The translations under genes and the position numbers were made by a program. Source: Anaeramoeba flamelloides (Eukaryota > Metamonada > Anaeramoebidae). From it: 64,000 bases of DNA. The stretch lies in the NCBI GenBank assembly GCA_027625915.1, contig JANTQA010000070.1, positions 5,151,001 to 5,215,000 on the forward strand, read 5' to 3'. The notes under the pieces were generated by a model. It was not told the origin of the DNA. It was given only the letters and a program-made list of their open reading frames with translations, and did not search any database. Of this stretch, positions 21,115 to 33,289 are shown piece after piece (position 1 is the stretch's first letter; every line of letters begins with the position of its first letter).

Positions 21115-24100
21115 TTAATTTGTTAAATCCAAATTATAAAAAGAAAAAGTTTGTGAAAAATAATTGATAAAAATTTGATTGGAAAAAAAATGAAAAAAAT
21201 TCTATTTTACAAGGGTGTGTTCAATTTATTGAAGAAGATATAAAAGATTAAAAATACGGTTAAAAAATTCAATAAAAAAAATTTTTTTAGGATTTTCCGT
21301 ATTAAAAACTCTTTTTCAAATTCTTTTTTATCGAAAACCCAAATTGTTAACTTTCAAAAATGATTAGTTAATAAAAATAGTTGAAATTTATGTTTTTGAG
21401 AAATTTGTCAATTAGCAAAACTATTTTAGGGGACAAGTCTCTATTATTTTTTTTTTGACCAATTTCCAAATAAGGATTGCTTATCTAGAAATATGGCGAA
21501 GATTGAAAATAAAAAGAGGTTTTCAAATCTATGTAATTATCAAAAAATATTCTCAATCTCTATGAAATTTAGGTAAATATGAGGACAAAATATTATATTA
21601 AACCAAATTCGAAATTTGTCTTGAAAAGGTTAAAAAAAGGGAAAAGTTCATGCTGTGCAACTCCTCCACTTTATAGCCAAGTGTTGTTGTGTTAAAGATA
21701 ATGATAAGATTATAATTTCAAATTGTCTGGAGGTCAAGTTAGTGAAAAGGGCAAAACAAAATTTCTTTCAAATTTACCTTGAAATGTTCGATAATTTTTT
21801 TGATGTTTAGATTTTGTTCGATGAAAATCAGAAAACTAAATAAAATATTACACTATATTGATTTTCCTTCAATAAATAATCAATTAAATTGTTTTTTTTT
21901 TTTTCATTAGTATTTTATTACAGTCACCGGAAAGCATGGAATACTATAGTCCTAAAAAGTCAAATAAATTTTAACTTATATAATTTCAAAAAATTGGTTA
22001 TATAGTATTTTTCCTTTCCATTTTGGAGAGTTTTATGATTTATTTTAATAAACAAGATTTTTTTTAGGAAAGTTAAAGAAAAATTTCCTCTTTTTATTAA
22101 ATAATTAGTTATATGTTACAATAAAATTAAAAAAGTTTGTAATAAGTTCAAAAAAATAGTTCAGATGTATTTTTTTCGCTGTTCTGGGGATAGTATTAAA
22201 AACCTTTTTAAACACTTTTTAAAGAGCAAAAATTATTCTTTTTTCAAAAAAAAAAAAATTAAATATAACTTATTTTTTTCGCTCAATGATAATTTATACC
22301 ACATTTTTATAAATTATCATTACCGGAAAAAATTGTCAAAAGGATTTAAATTGTAAAAATCTAAAATTTTCTGCTGTTATTATATTTATTATCTAATGAT
22401 CAATTAAGATATTTAAACATAAAGTTACTTTAATTATATTAATACCTATTATTAAAACATTCATGTCATTTTCAGAGGAGTAGGGAAAAGATCACAACAA
22501 CCCCCCCCCAAAAAAAAAAAAAAAAAAAAAAAAAATTATTAAAGCTTAGAATTAAAAACTCAATTTTGGAATAATAAGATGCTTAAATTTTGTCCCCATT
22601 TCAAATGGTAAATTATATTTTGATTCTAATAATCATCTTTTTTTTTTGAACTTTGATATTAACTTTTAATTAAAATAAAAAAGTATTAAACTACAATCTT
22701 AAAATACAAAAGGTTTATTACTATTTTCTAATTACTATCTAATTGACAAATTTATTTGAGATTGTTTTTTCATGGACTTACTCTAAAATAAATTGAAAAT
22801 TTTCTTGTGAATAATACTTTTAAAAAACCCATATTTTGTTAAAAGGGATCCGCAACAGAGGCATCTTTATTATTTAATTATCAAAAATTACCAATGAATA
22901 AAAGTTTGATGAATGTTTATAAGTTCAATATTCTTATTATCTATTGATATTATCCGATTTTTTTTTCAACTTGTTCTAAAAAAAAATGAGTCGAAAATTT
23001 AATGAAGAAAAAACAATAAAAAAAAAATTATGAAAAAAAAAAGAATAATGAAATTAAAAAAAATGAATAGAAATTAGGAAAAAGTAAAAAAAAAATAAAA
23101 AGAAAAAAATTTCAAAATTAAAAAAAAATGATGAAATTCAATACAATAATCTCCTTTACTTAACATATATTGCTGGAAAATCTTTGTTTTGTTGATATAT
23201 AATTAACAATTTGATAAAAAAATTGACCTTTTATGAGCATTTACAAATCAACTCATCAAGTTTATAATAAAAAGAACTTATAAATATTTGTTGATTTGAT
23301 TGAAAATAATATGAATAATTTTTCTTACATATTAATTTGTTTCTTATTTTAATTAATTTGATGATTTTTTTTTTTTCAGCAAGACTACCAATTATAATCA
23401 ATCATCAACTTTTTTTTTTGTTTCACATTTTCCACAATGATTATAGATGAAAATTATTTTAACATTTAGATTTTATTTTCGATTTCAAAAATTACAATAA
23501 TATTTCTATAGACATAATATTTGGGAATAAAATCAAAATATTTTTTGATGTTAAAAGTAATTCTTTTGATACAAAAATGATATAAAATTGATTTTTCGCT
23601 CTCTTTAGTTAAAATTAGTTTATCGATTTTTTAATTAATTTCCTTAGAATATTCACAGATAAAATTAATAGTACAAGATAAACTTAGACAATCCCAATAT
23701 AGTTCAATTTTTGATTCATTTTACAACTTTTACAATAATGTCTCGGAGCGAAGTAAAAATTGATCAAGTGAGAATTTCAAAACATTGAAGAAGTTATAAG
23801 TTATTTTTTGAAAAAAATTTGATAGAATATTATTTAACTAAAAATTAAATGAGTCAAAATCTTGGTAATTTAACTTAAAAATATAAGGAATCCACAAAAA
23901 AAATTTACATTTTGCTTATTTATATAAATATATGTGATTTTTTAGTTTAATTCTTCTTTTTTTTTTTTACAAAAAAAAAGCCTTACATATTTTACTTGGG
24001 TTTTTTTAAATTTTTTTTTAAACATTTTTCTTTTTCAAACCAAATTCCTAAATATTTTATTTCTGATAACTGATTTCATTTCAAAAGTACTATTAAAAAA

Positions 24101-25170
24101 AAATAATTATTTCTCCGACTAAAAGAAAATTGATAATCAACCTAAGTCATTTTGATAAAGATCAAAACTTATCAAAGTATAATATATCGAAAGAAAAACC
24201 TTTAAAAAAAATTTGAATTAATATCATAAAAAAAAATTATTTTTCAAAAAAAGTATGTATATTATATTTGTATATTATGAAACAAAATAATTAATTTTTT
24301 TTATTTGTTTTGGTAATTTTTCTCCAAAACTTGCATTTTGTGATTTTTTAAGGCAAAGAAATAAAAAGCATTAGACAAATTGAAGCTAAAAAACAGTCCT
24401 TATATACAGTCAGTTCCACTTTTAAGGCACAAACTTTCATCGAAATTTAAGTCACAAAAAAATCTCAAATTAAGGCACAAAATTTGGACTTTTTTTTTTA
24501 CAATTTATTTTACTAGAATCTGAATTTTGTGCCTTAATTTGAGATTTTTTTTTTTACCTTGAATTTCGTAGCAGTTTTTGCCTTAAAAATGGAACTGACT
24601 GTATGTTTAAATGTATTTACATACAAATAAGGAAGCTTTCATTTAATTCTTGTTTTATACTTTGACCAAAATAATATTTTTAATTTTTTTTTTTTGAAGA
24701 CCAAGTATTTTACTGACATTTGATTACTAAATGTGATAAATTATTTTCTCAATTTCCTTACTTTTATTTTTCAAAAAATATATTACAATATGAGATCTCT
24801 ATTTATTTAATAATTTTTATGTTACATTTTGATATCTCTTCTAAGGGCCCATTTCCCTAAATCAAAAAAATTTGGAAGAATTCAAAAAACAATAACGAGT
24901 TGAAATTTTCTCATATTTAGATTTCAAATGCCTGTAATTATATAAAATTTAAAATACTTTATCTCCAATTTATTAATAATAATTATTCTGAGAATATTCA
25001 AAACAATTACTTTTTGGAATGCTTAAATTGTTAAAAATGTTATTTTTTTCAAAAATAAAAAAGAATTTACAATCTAAACTCTAAAGAAGAATCAAAAAAA
25101 AATTCATTATTATTTTTATTTCTGTTTTGAAAAACATTAACAACAAAAAAAAAAAAAAAAAACAATTTAA
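21115..25170. other. Gene-free stretch upstream of ZW10
   Basis: About 4 kb of AT-rich DNA with oligo-C/oligo-A (22500-22536) and many A/T runs. The only defined element is the MITE at 24407-24601. No coding exon was recognised. Confidence 0.6.
24407..24601. mobile_element. TA-flanked foldback MITE family F1, copy A (195 bp)
   Basis: It starts CAGTCAGTTCCACTTTTAAG after TA and ends, reversed, CAGTCAGTTCCATTTTTAAG before TA: 22 of the first 23 terminal bases match. Arms continue (GCACAAACTTTC, TCTCAAATTAAGGCACAAAA) so nearly the whole element is palindromic, with no room for a transposase. This is the cleanest copy. Confidence 0.9.
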
Positions 25171-26121
25171 TCACACAAGAGAAACAACATCATTTAGAGA
25201 TCCCAAATCAACGACCAAAACGAGTGTGTCTGGAAGAGAGTCAAAGGCAACCCCAAATTTTTGTGAATTTTTGTAAAAGGATAATTGCCTTTTGTCCATA
25301 TCAACTTTCATTTCAACTGTGTCTCCTGTTGTACAGGATTCCCCGTATTGGTGCAGTTTCCTGTTATGGTATTTCTCTCCTGTGTGGCAATAAAATAGCC
25401 ATGACTCTGTGCAGTCAATAGCTGGGGAAAAATAATCAAGCTCGGGTAATGATACAACACCGATCATGATGTGGGATTCCTTTGTCTGCCCCAATTTAAA
25501 ATTGAAATAGTATTTCCCGTCTGTCAGTTTTAGCGTGCCCTTGGCACCACACCAAAACCCTGGCGAATTGTGGCGGATTGTTTTATTGGAATTGGAAATG
25601 GACAAGCCATAGCTTTTAGAATTGAAATACTCAAAATGTCCCACCCTAATATTGAAAGGAGATCCTTCGATTTCAGTGCTCCCAGATTTGATAATTATTT
25701 GATGATCGCCAACTTCCTCCAGTGTAAACAACCCTAAAAACTCAACAGAGTCCTTTTGCTTTTTGATGAATTCTTCGGTGGTGTCGTATGGCCCAAATAT
25801 TTCGACACTGAAGATTAAATCCTCTTCTTGGGATTCAATTATCTCGCCGTAGCAATTCTTGGTCTCAATTTCAATTATAAAGCCTCGATCCTGGCTGACA
25901 AAGCCTGGAATCAATGCTGTGCAACAATTGATATCAACTTGATTTCGTTTGTCATTTAGAGAGGTACTTTGATTTTGTTCATTGTTTTCTTGATCCTGGT
26001 AGATTGGTTTTTGTTTTTGTTTTTTGTTTTTCTTTTTTTGTTTTTCTTTCTTTTTTATTTGATTTTCATTTTCATTTTCATGAATTTCTTCATCGTTTTC
26101 ATCTAATTCGACAATTGACAT
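25171..26121 (-). CDS. Filamin-repeat plus SPRY-like domain protein
   Basis: 316 residues in one exon. Residues 1-60 are acidic then Lys/Gln-rich and probably disordered. Residues about 62-162 read as a filamin/ABP280 immunoglobulin-like repeat: FIIEIETKNCYGE near the start and the diagnostic GSPFNIRV at the end. Residues about 170-316 read as a SPRY/B30.2-like fold: DGKYYFNFKLG, HIMIGVVSLPELDYF, then GDTVEMKVDMDKRQLSFYKN and a final beta strand. Both modules are protein-interaction domains; a filamin repeat beside a beta-sandwich recalls TRIM-type proteins, but no RING, B-box or actin-binding domain is present. Partner and location are unknown. It ends with TGA. Third positions are GC-richer than its surroundings. 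The domain call for SPRY is firmer than any function. Confidence 0.82.
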   Translation of the reverse strand: MSIVELDENDEEIHENENENQIKKKEKQKKKNKKQKQKPIYQDQENNEQNQSTSLNDKRNQVDINCCTALIPGFVSQDRGFIIEIETKNCYGEIIESQEEDLIFSVEIFGPYDTTEEFIKKQKDSVEFLGLFTLEEVGDHQIIIKSGSTEIEGSPFNIRVGHFEYFNSKSYGLSISNSNKTIRHNSPGFWCGAKGTLKLTDGKYYFNFKLGQTKESHIMIGVVSLPELDYFSPAIDCTESWLFYCHTGEKYHNRKLHQYGESCTTGDTVEMKVDMDKRQLSFYKNSQKFGVAFDSLPDTLVLVVDLGSLNDVVSLV

Positions 26122-26559
26122 TTCTTTGAGGATTTGTGATTAAAGCAATTAAAAAGATAGGTTTTGTTTTTTTTTTTTTGAGATTTTTGTTATTTTACTT
26201 GAGAGGGATGTGATATTTTATTGAAGAGATTTGTGAGGAAGAAATTAATTGAACAGTTTTGACAATTATAATTAAGAGTAGGTTTAACAAGACTGCTTTT
26301 TTTTATTTATGAAGTAGTTTTGGTAAATTAAAAAAAAATTAAAAAAAATGAATATTTCAATCTTATTCGAAGTAAATCAAAAAATAAGTGTGAAAGAAAA
26401 AAACAGGTTTTCTCAAAGTATAATTCAAAGAACGATTAGTTCTATGAAAAAAATGGTAATTATTGTTGTAATTAATGTTTTTCTGTAGATCTGATTCTAA
26501 AATTTTTCTTTTTTTTTTTTAAGATGATATTTTTTTAATCTTTTTTAAAATTTATTTTG

Positions 26560-27000
26560 GTAGAATTTTTAATTTAATGGTTTGGTTGTTGTTTTTGTTG
26601 TATTTGTATAATTTAATGGATGAAAAAATTAATTTGAATTGTTCTTTGAATAAAGAGATAATATTTTTTTCAAGTTTAAAAGAAATTATTATAACTCTTT
26701 TAGGATATTAATTAAATTTTTCGGGGTTTTTTAGAACTTGGTGGTTTCATTGTTCAACAATAGCTTTGTAGACTTCTCTTTCGAAACCATAAGGTTTCTT
26801 TCTTCTCTTAAGGAAATAGTTTTTTTTAATAATTCAGAAATATCTTAGATTTTGAACTTTATAAAATAAAGAAAAGGATCAAACTTTCAAAAACAATAAT
26901 TCATTTACGTAAAATAGTATTAAAAGATAATTTGGCCTTAGATAAATCAGATTTTTAATTTTCATGATGTGATAACTTTTTTTAAAAATTTTCTAGTACT
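26560..27000 (+). repeat. Dispersed repeat R11, copy 1
   Basis: Direct, diverged match to about 55660-56160. Common blocks: AGAATTTTTAATTT, GGTTTCATT, TTTGAACTTT, CAAAAACAATAATTCATTT (AAAAACAATAATTCATTT in the other) and GATGTG-GTAA. It is about 0.45 kb and has no coding signal. Confidence 0.65.
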
Positions 27001-27029
27001 GTGGTCAAAACAATATGTGCATAAAAGTT

Positions 27030-27140
27030 TAATCTGTGTTTCAAAATAAAAAGTGTGTTTTTTGTTATAGGAAGTCTAAACATGAAACGATCAAAGAAAC
27101 TGATAATAAACCCCTAATTAAATTTGGTATTGGATTCGTG
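27030..27140 (+). repeat. Repeat shared with the 41.1-41.4 kb foldback element
   Basis: The reverse complement of about 41200-41300 matches here over about 110 bp, including TTTCAAAATAAAAAG, GTGTTTTTTGTTATAG and CTAATTAAATTTGGTATT. It explains the left part of the open frame starting at 27036. Confidence 0.7.
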
Positions 27141-27436
27141 AATTTATATTATTTTAAAAGAAATTCAAAAAATGGAGGATCAAATGTAATTGTTTTTTTT
27201 TTTCAAAAGACTTTGTTATGGACTATTAGAATTTTATGCTCAGTGAGGGTTGAAATAAAATACTATAAACAGAAAAAAAGCTTTAAAAGACAATGAATTT
27301 AGAAAAAGTCAAAATATTGCAATTTTTGGTTTTTTTAGATTTTACTTGTTAATCATTTTTTGACCAAAAACTTTTTGAATTTCCCAAACAAAATAAGACA
27401 GAACTAAAAAGCCATATTTGATTTTAAGAAAATGCT

Positions 27437-27507
27437 ACTCCACTTTCTTTTCAAGTATATTTATACTCTATCAATACACTCTAACATACTTGAAAAGAAA
27501 GTGGAGT
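27437..27507. repeat. Perfect 22-bp inverted repeat with 27-nt loop
   Basis: ACTCCACTTTCTTTTCAAGT plus AT at the left is matched exactly by the reverse complement ending at 27507; the flanks keep partial pairing (AAAATG with ATATTTT). It is better preserved than any other foldback in the window. It could be a young foldback element or a transcribed hairpin. Confidence 0.8.
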
Positions 27508-29377
27508 GATATTTTCCTAATGAAATTTTTTTCTACAAAATTTGGGAGAATAATTTGTATATGATGAAGGTGAATTGTTTTTTGTCCAACTCAAAATTTT
27601 GCAAAAAAAACCTAAATTTTTCAAGTTAGCAAGATCCCTGAGATCATGTTTCTTTTAAGTCTATAAATATTATACTATGTGGAAAAATAGTATACACTAA
27701 CCATAAAATTCGAATAATCCTTAATTCTTTAGAAAATAAAAAAAAAAACAAACATCAACATAATCAGAAAATTTGTAAAAATTATAAAAATTTTCATTTC
27801 TCATATAAACTTTTTACAATCGATCAAGGAATTGTCTTGCAAAATTAATTTGGACATAGGTATACTATTGGTACTCAATTAAAGGTTATATTGAAACAAG
27901 GGTAATAAATAAAAGAACCTCTTGTATTTAAAAGATCAACTTATACTCAAGCTTTAATATTTTTCATCGCTTTAGTATTTCTATTGAAAAAAATCAAATA
28001 TCAAAAAAATATTTCGTAGTATCTCAAAAACAAAAAAAAAAATTCAAAAATCTTTCATTGAAAAAAAATCCAAATAATAAAAAAAAAGTTATGCTTGATG
28101 TAAATAACAAAATTTCAATTTACAAAAAGAAAATTTAAAAGTATTATCCCAATTTCAAAAAATCTATACAATATAAAAAATTAGTTTATATAGATTTTCA
28201 TTGTAAAAAATTCAAAAACAGTAAGATTCAAAAAATTCAATCTATAAAAAAAAATAAGTTTAAAAGAGTTCCCAATTTCAAATTCCAAAAAAGAAAAAAA
28301 TTAATATTTTTTATTTTATATAACAAAATTATTATATTTCTTCAATTTAATAAAAAATTTTTTTATTTCAGTACTAATCAATTTAATCTAGTTTGTATTT
28401 ATTTTATAACCCTCTAAATTTGATATCGTAAAGGTTTTCTAATAGTCTTGGGATAATAAAAACTCATTTGAAAAATGAAAAAAATGAAAAAAAAATTACC
28501 TAGATCTCCAATGATCCAATGATCAACTCTTCAAAACTGGCATTGTTGTTTTCAAAATTTAAAATTTGGAACCATTCAAATTACTTATTGAATATCTCTC
28601 TTTGGTACTTTTTTCCAAAATAATATCCTTGGTTTTGATGGGTTTTTTTTTGATATCGATTTTTATATTACCTGTTAGTTTGTTTTTAATTGGTATTGGT
28701 TACATATAAAAATTTATAATTTTTTTTTTTTTTTCAACTTCAAGAAATTATTTTTCACAGCAATGAGTCTACCCTTGATAAAAAGAAAAATATATTGTAT
28801 ATTTTTTTAATAATTTTTATGTACAAAAAAATTTCAAACAAAAAAGGATCATATCTTTTTATTGGGTATTAAATAAGGTATTAATTTTGTTATAAATGAT
28901 GACAAATATCTCTAGTGTTGGTAATAGGGGTTATTTTACATTTTTAATTGAATATTTGTGAAAATAAGAGCTCAGTTGACTTGGGGGGGGTATATATAAA
29001 TAATACTTATATCTCTAGCTCGGATGAAATATTAAAAATAAAAAAAAAATCAAATTAGTCAGAAATATTACTTTATATAACTTTTCAGCCTTGATAAGAA
29101 AGTTTATAATCAATTTAAACATCATTAAAAAAATCAAACTTCTTGGTATTATAGTGTTTATTGATGTTTCTAGTGATATGGTTATTAAATGTATTATGTG
29201 GGGATAGACAGTTGGTTTTCGTTGTAAAATTTTATAAATATTTGATAAATTAATTTTTTTTTAATTTCAAGTTCAAGTTATTTATTTAAATATATAATAA
29301 CAAATATTTTTAAAAATATTATATTTTTTTAATAAAACAGATATATAAAAAAAAAATAGGTAAATATTGAGTGGGAA

Positions 29378-29960
29378 TTTTTTCCAGAATTCAAATACAT
29401 GGTGTAAAAGCATTGATTTTTCTTGGTTCTTTTGAATTCTGAAAAAACTAACATATGTATCTGTCAAGTGTTGTAAAATGCCTCCAAGCGCCATGGGGTG
29501 CGAATCCTTTCCAAAATTAAAAAGACTGGAGAAAATCCAAATATTTTAATCAATTCTTTTAAATTCTGAAAAACCTAACAAAAGTATCTGTCAATTGCCT
29601 AGGTTTTCTTGAGATTTTCTGTTTTATTTATAAAGTTTTCTAGGTTTTTTTGTAGTTTTCTATTTTATTTCGTTAAGTGTTCTAGGTTTTTTTTACTTTT
29701 TGAAATAAACCGAAAATTTATTAAAATTTTCTGTTTATTTCAAAAATTAAAAAAAACCTAACGAAAATCTATTTATTTTCCAAATAAATTGAAAATTCAA
29801 GAAAACCTAACAAAAATCTTTTAATTTTCTAAATAAATAGAAAACTCAAGAAAACCTAACGGTAGTTTTTTTTAATTTAAGAAATAAAAAGAAAATTTTT
29901 AATTTTCGGTATTTTCAAAAAAAAAAAAAAGCCAAACCGAAAAAATAAAAAACCCTAATG
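29378..29960. repeat. F3 hairpin cluster with long flanking inverted blocks
   Basis: Hairpins at about 29378-29447 and 29507-29575 carry TTTCCAGAATTCAAA and TTTTGAATTCTGAAAA. Next, AGGTTTTCTTGAGATTTTCT and similar blocks (29605-29710) are repeated in reverse complement (GAAAACTCAAGAAAACCTAA type) at 29755-29870. The same components occur in the two USP introns. Confidence 0.65.
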
Positions 29961-30631
29961 TTTTGCAATTTCTTAACTCTATAAATAATTGTTTTATAGC
30001 CAAAAAGTATAGACTCACCATTTAAAAACTATTATTAAATTTAAAATACTTTTAAAAATGAAAAAAATGACATCTTGTATTGAGAAGAAAAATATTTTTA
30101 TTTTTGATAATTAATTTTTAAAAAAATCTTTCTAGAACCTGGAAAATTGGATTTTTTGTCTTAAATTGTGAAATACCTTCGAAAAATATTTTTTGAAAAA
30201 TGATCTTTTATTTGTCAATAATATTTATTATAATTAAAGTTATTAAAAAGTGAAAAATTAGCAAAATTTTCTTTTTTTTTTTGAAATTATTTTTTCTTGG
30301 GTGTTTAGGTGAAGTTACCTTCGCAAAAACTTAATAAGAAATTTTTTTTTCAATTTAAATATAATCAAAAATTTTTGGTTGTGTTTCAAAATTTACTTTG
30401 ATAATTTCACCAGATCCAGATTCTTGTAAGTCTTTGTTAAAAATGATTTGAGTCACTTAAAATTGGTTGAAAGTGTTCACAAAGGTTAAAATATTGAAAA
30501 AAAGATTCTAAATTAACGATTTCTAGTTTTTTTTATTTCAAGAAAAATTCAAAAAGTGATAGTTGCTTTCATTTTTTTTTAATTTTTATTTTTGATAATA
30601 ATAAGATTCAAATTTAAACAAATACTCTTCA

Positions 30632-31031
30632 ATGTCTAACCTCAAAGATCAAGATAGTGATTACGAAACAAGTGACTCTAATCTTTCTCAAAGTGACGAT
30701 GAATTAGGTTATAACACAAACAAAGTTCGAGAAATTCGAATTGAGCCAACACAAATAGAATTTCCAAAATCATACAGAATGACCTTACAATCAATCCCAA
30801 CAAACGTTTGCGAACCAGGCCCACTTGGCTTGTTTTCTCTTGCCATTGGGTGTTGTGTCCTCATTGCAGCAGACTTTGGTTGGTCAAATTCTGGTTTATT
30901 ATTACGTGCTCCTTGGCTATTTTGGATCCCTGGTATTGCACAAATGATTGCTGGTATTTTTGAAATCTTTAGAAAAAACGTTTTTGGATCTTTTGCTTTT
31001 GTTGTAAGACTATTAACCCCAAGATCTCCCC

Positions 31032-31067
<36 letters not shown>

Positions 31068-31560
31068 AACTCTTTTCTTTTTTTCTTTTCCTTTATTAAT
31101 TTTATTTTATTTTTTTTTTTTTTTTCTCCTTTTTTGAATTGATAATTTTTTTTTTCTTTTTTCTTTACAAAAGATCTATGGTGCTCTTTGGTGTGGAATT
31201 GCATGGACTTACATGCACGTTTTGTATGCTGGTGTTGAAGACGCTCATCTTGAGCTCCATCATTTAGGTGTAATTTGTGTTGGATATGAAATCTTTTCAA
31301 TGATCCTTTTCATTGCCAGTTTAGGATTAAACACAACATTCCCTATCATTTTGGGATTCATCCAAGTCGCACTTATCGCATTAGTGTCTCATCTTTTCTG
31401 GGGAACAAGTAGCGTTCCAGTTGCAATTGGGTTACTTGTTGTTTGTGTATTTAGCTATTACACAGGGTTTGCAGGATTTATTAATACAATTGCTGGTGGT
31501 CAAGTAATCTCAACAGGTGGTCCTCTTTTAAATTGGAAAAATTATGTTCGAAAAAATTAA
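30632..31560 (+). CDS. GPR1/FUN34/YaaH-family membrane protein (acetate-type transporter), two exons
   Basis: Exons 30632-31003 and 31174-31560 join in phase 0 (V|IYGALW) across a 170-nt intron (GTAAGA to AAAAG) and encode 252 residues. Six membrane segments are visible, beginning GPLGLFSLAIGCC, FWIPGIAQMIAG, GSFAFVIYGALWCG, VICVGYEIFSMIL, FPIILGFIQVAL and VAIGLLVVCVFSY. The family motif N-P-x-P-L-G-L appears as EPGPLGL at the start of segment 1, with Glu in place of Asn. About 60 acidic, Ser-rich residues precede it. Relatives (bacterial SatP/YaaH, yeast Ady2/Ato) carry acetate or succinate with protons; substrate here is inferred, and the Asn change makes it less sure. The upstream sequence has a plain AT-rich leader; ATG at 30632 is the first in frame. 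Confidence 0.9.
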
Positions 31561-32039
31561 ATAATTTCTTTTTTATTGAGTAATTTTAAAAAGAAACCAA
31601 ATAAGTGAATTTTTTTTTTTTTTTTTTTTTATTGAATGAAGTTTAGTTTTCTCTTATGTTTTTTTTCATTACTTTCTTTTTTTTTTTTTTTATTTTTGGA
31701 AATAACAAAAAACAATTTTTGTTGTTTTTGAGATAAAGTGTTAAATCAAAGAAAAGTACAACTAATCCCATTTTTATAAAATAATAAAAAAAAAAAAAAA
31801 AAAAAAAAAAAACTTAACAAAAACACAATACTTTTTCATCTTTTTAATTTTTTAAATTCTTAGTTAAGGTGAATGATTAAAACTGAATCTTTTCGACCTT
31901 TCGTTTCTAAAAAAATCAATTTCACCCTTAATTGAATCTTTTTATTTGCAGTACAGATCATTTAATTGAGTTAAATTAATTTTGATAAATAAACTAACAG
32001 AAAAAAGTTTCTTCAGAAAAATCTAACACAACTAAAATA

Positions 32040-32300
32040 TTATTAGAATATTTTAGAACACAAACCTTCGTGACTCTAGATCTTGTAATCAAAAAAAAAT
32101 TGCAAACGAATAACGTATAAACGGAAAAATCAAAAAAAAAAGTTATAAGTCACAAAAAAAATGATTTCAGTTTTGAAATTAATTTTCCGAAATAAAATTT
32201 TTCTTCTAATATCCATCCAAACACTTTAAACATGTGTAATTCACCTATTACAATTTATCATTTCAACTGGTAGTCTTTGACTGGAAAATAGTTTTTATAT
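32040..32300 (+). repeat. Partial copy of element F6
   Basis: Matches the right part of 45782-46503: AAATAAAATTTTTCTTCTAA, then ATCCAAACACTTTAAACATG and a degenerate terminus (CTTTGACTGGAAAATAG). The left terminus was not found. Confidence 0.6.
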
Positions 32301-33289
32301 ATATATATGATCTCATCTATTTCAAAAAAATCAGTGTTAAATATATTTTTAAAGGAGTATTTTGAGTATAAAAGGGAAAAAAACCGGATTTTGAAAATCA
32401 TTTATTTTTAAATCTTTTTTCAATCATAAAAAAACAGTCATCTATGCAAGGAAGCAAATGGGTCAAAAATTCAGAGAATTAAAATGGGAGATAAAAAATG
32501 GGAAACAATTCATCAGTAAGATATACTAATGAAAGAATTTTTCAGACACAATAAAACCCAAGTTGAAATTTTTTCTAAAAGAAAAGAAAAGAAAAAAAAT
32601 GAAATTTTAGTTCGTAAATGAAAAATTAAAAAACAATTTTTTTTTTGTCAACTGATTAAGATGAGATGAATGTGTTAAGCAACTTTAGTCCTTACAAAAA
32701 AAAATAAATTCAAAATTAATTACATATCAAAAATAAATTGAAAAATATAAAACAACAAAAGTGTCGAAAAATAATAATTTTTCTTGTAAGTCCCTAGATT
32801 TAATTTACTTAGAATTTCAAGTGTTTATTATTCCAAGTAAATTTTGTTATGACATTGAGATCTTTCAATGAAATTTTTTTCTTTATTTGATTATATATTT
32901 TTCCTAATTTTTTTTGAAAAAAATTGGAAAAGAACTTTTCAAGAAAGTGAAAATTAGTAAAAATGAAAACCTCTTGAGTTTTTATTTATATACCTACACA
33001 GTCACTTTATACATATTTTTTCAACTTAATCACAATATTAGAATATTTAAGTATCTGGGAGCATTATTACTAAAAATAGATTCTTGATAATAATCAAATT
33101 TTTTTTATTTGTATGTCCTTAATTTAAGGGTGTAAGCACATTTTACCCATTTTTAAGTGCCTCTATTTATACAAAGTCCAAACATTATGATCATTTATTG
33201 AGCCAAATAAATAAATACTTAAAATGAATAGGAGGGTGTCAGATATTCAAATATCTTATATTTACAAACAAATTAAAAAATGGAAATCA

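Larger units (their letters stand above)
26122..30631. other. Divergent intergenic stretch with dispersed repeats and hairpins
   Basis: It separates two divergent genes, so it should hold two promoters; no motif stands out. Contents: a repeat shared with about 55660-56160 (26560-27000), a repeat shared in inverted form with about 41200-41300 (27030-27140), a perfect hairpin (27437-27507), and F3 hairpins with flanking inverted blocks (29378-29960). The open frame 27036-27296 overlaps a repeat and is not called as a gene. Confidence 0.6.

Noticed and set aside
22496-22537. Oligo-C followed by about 26 A
   Set aside because: Homopolymer tract; could be a processed-transcript tail but no transcript-like sequence precedes it.
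27036-27296. Frame of 86 codons
   Set aside because: Begins inside a repeat shared with 41.2-41.3 kb, has no recognisable product and no splice partner.
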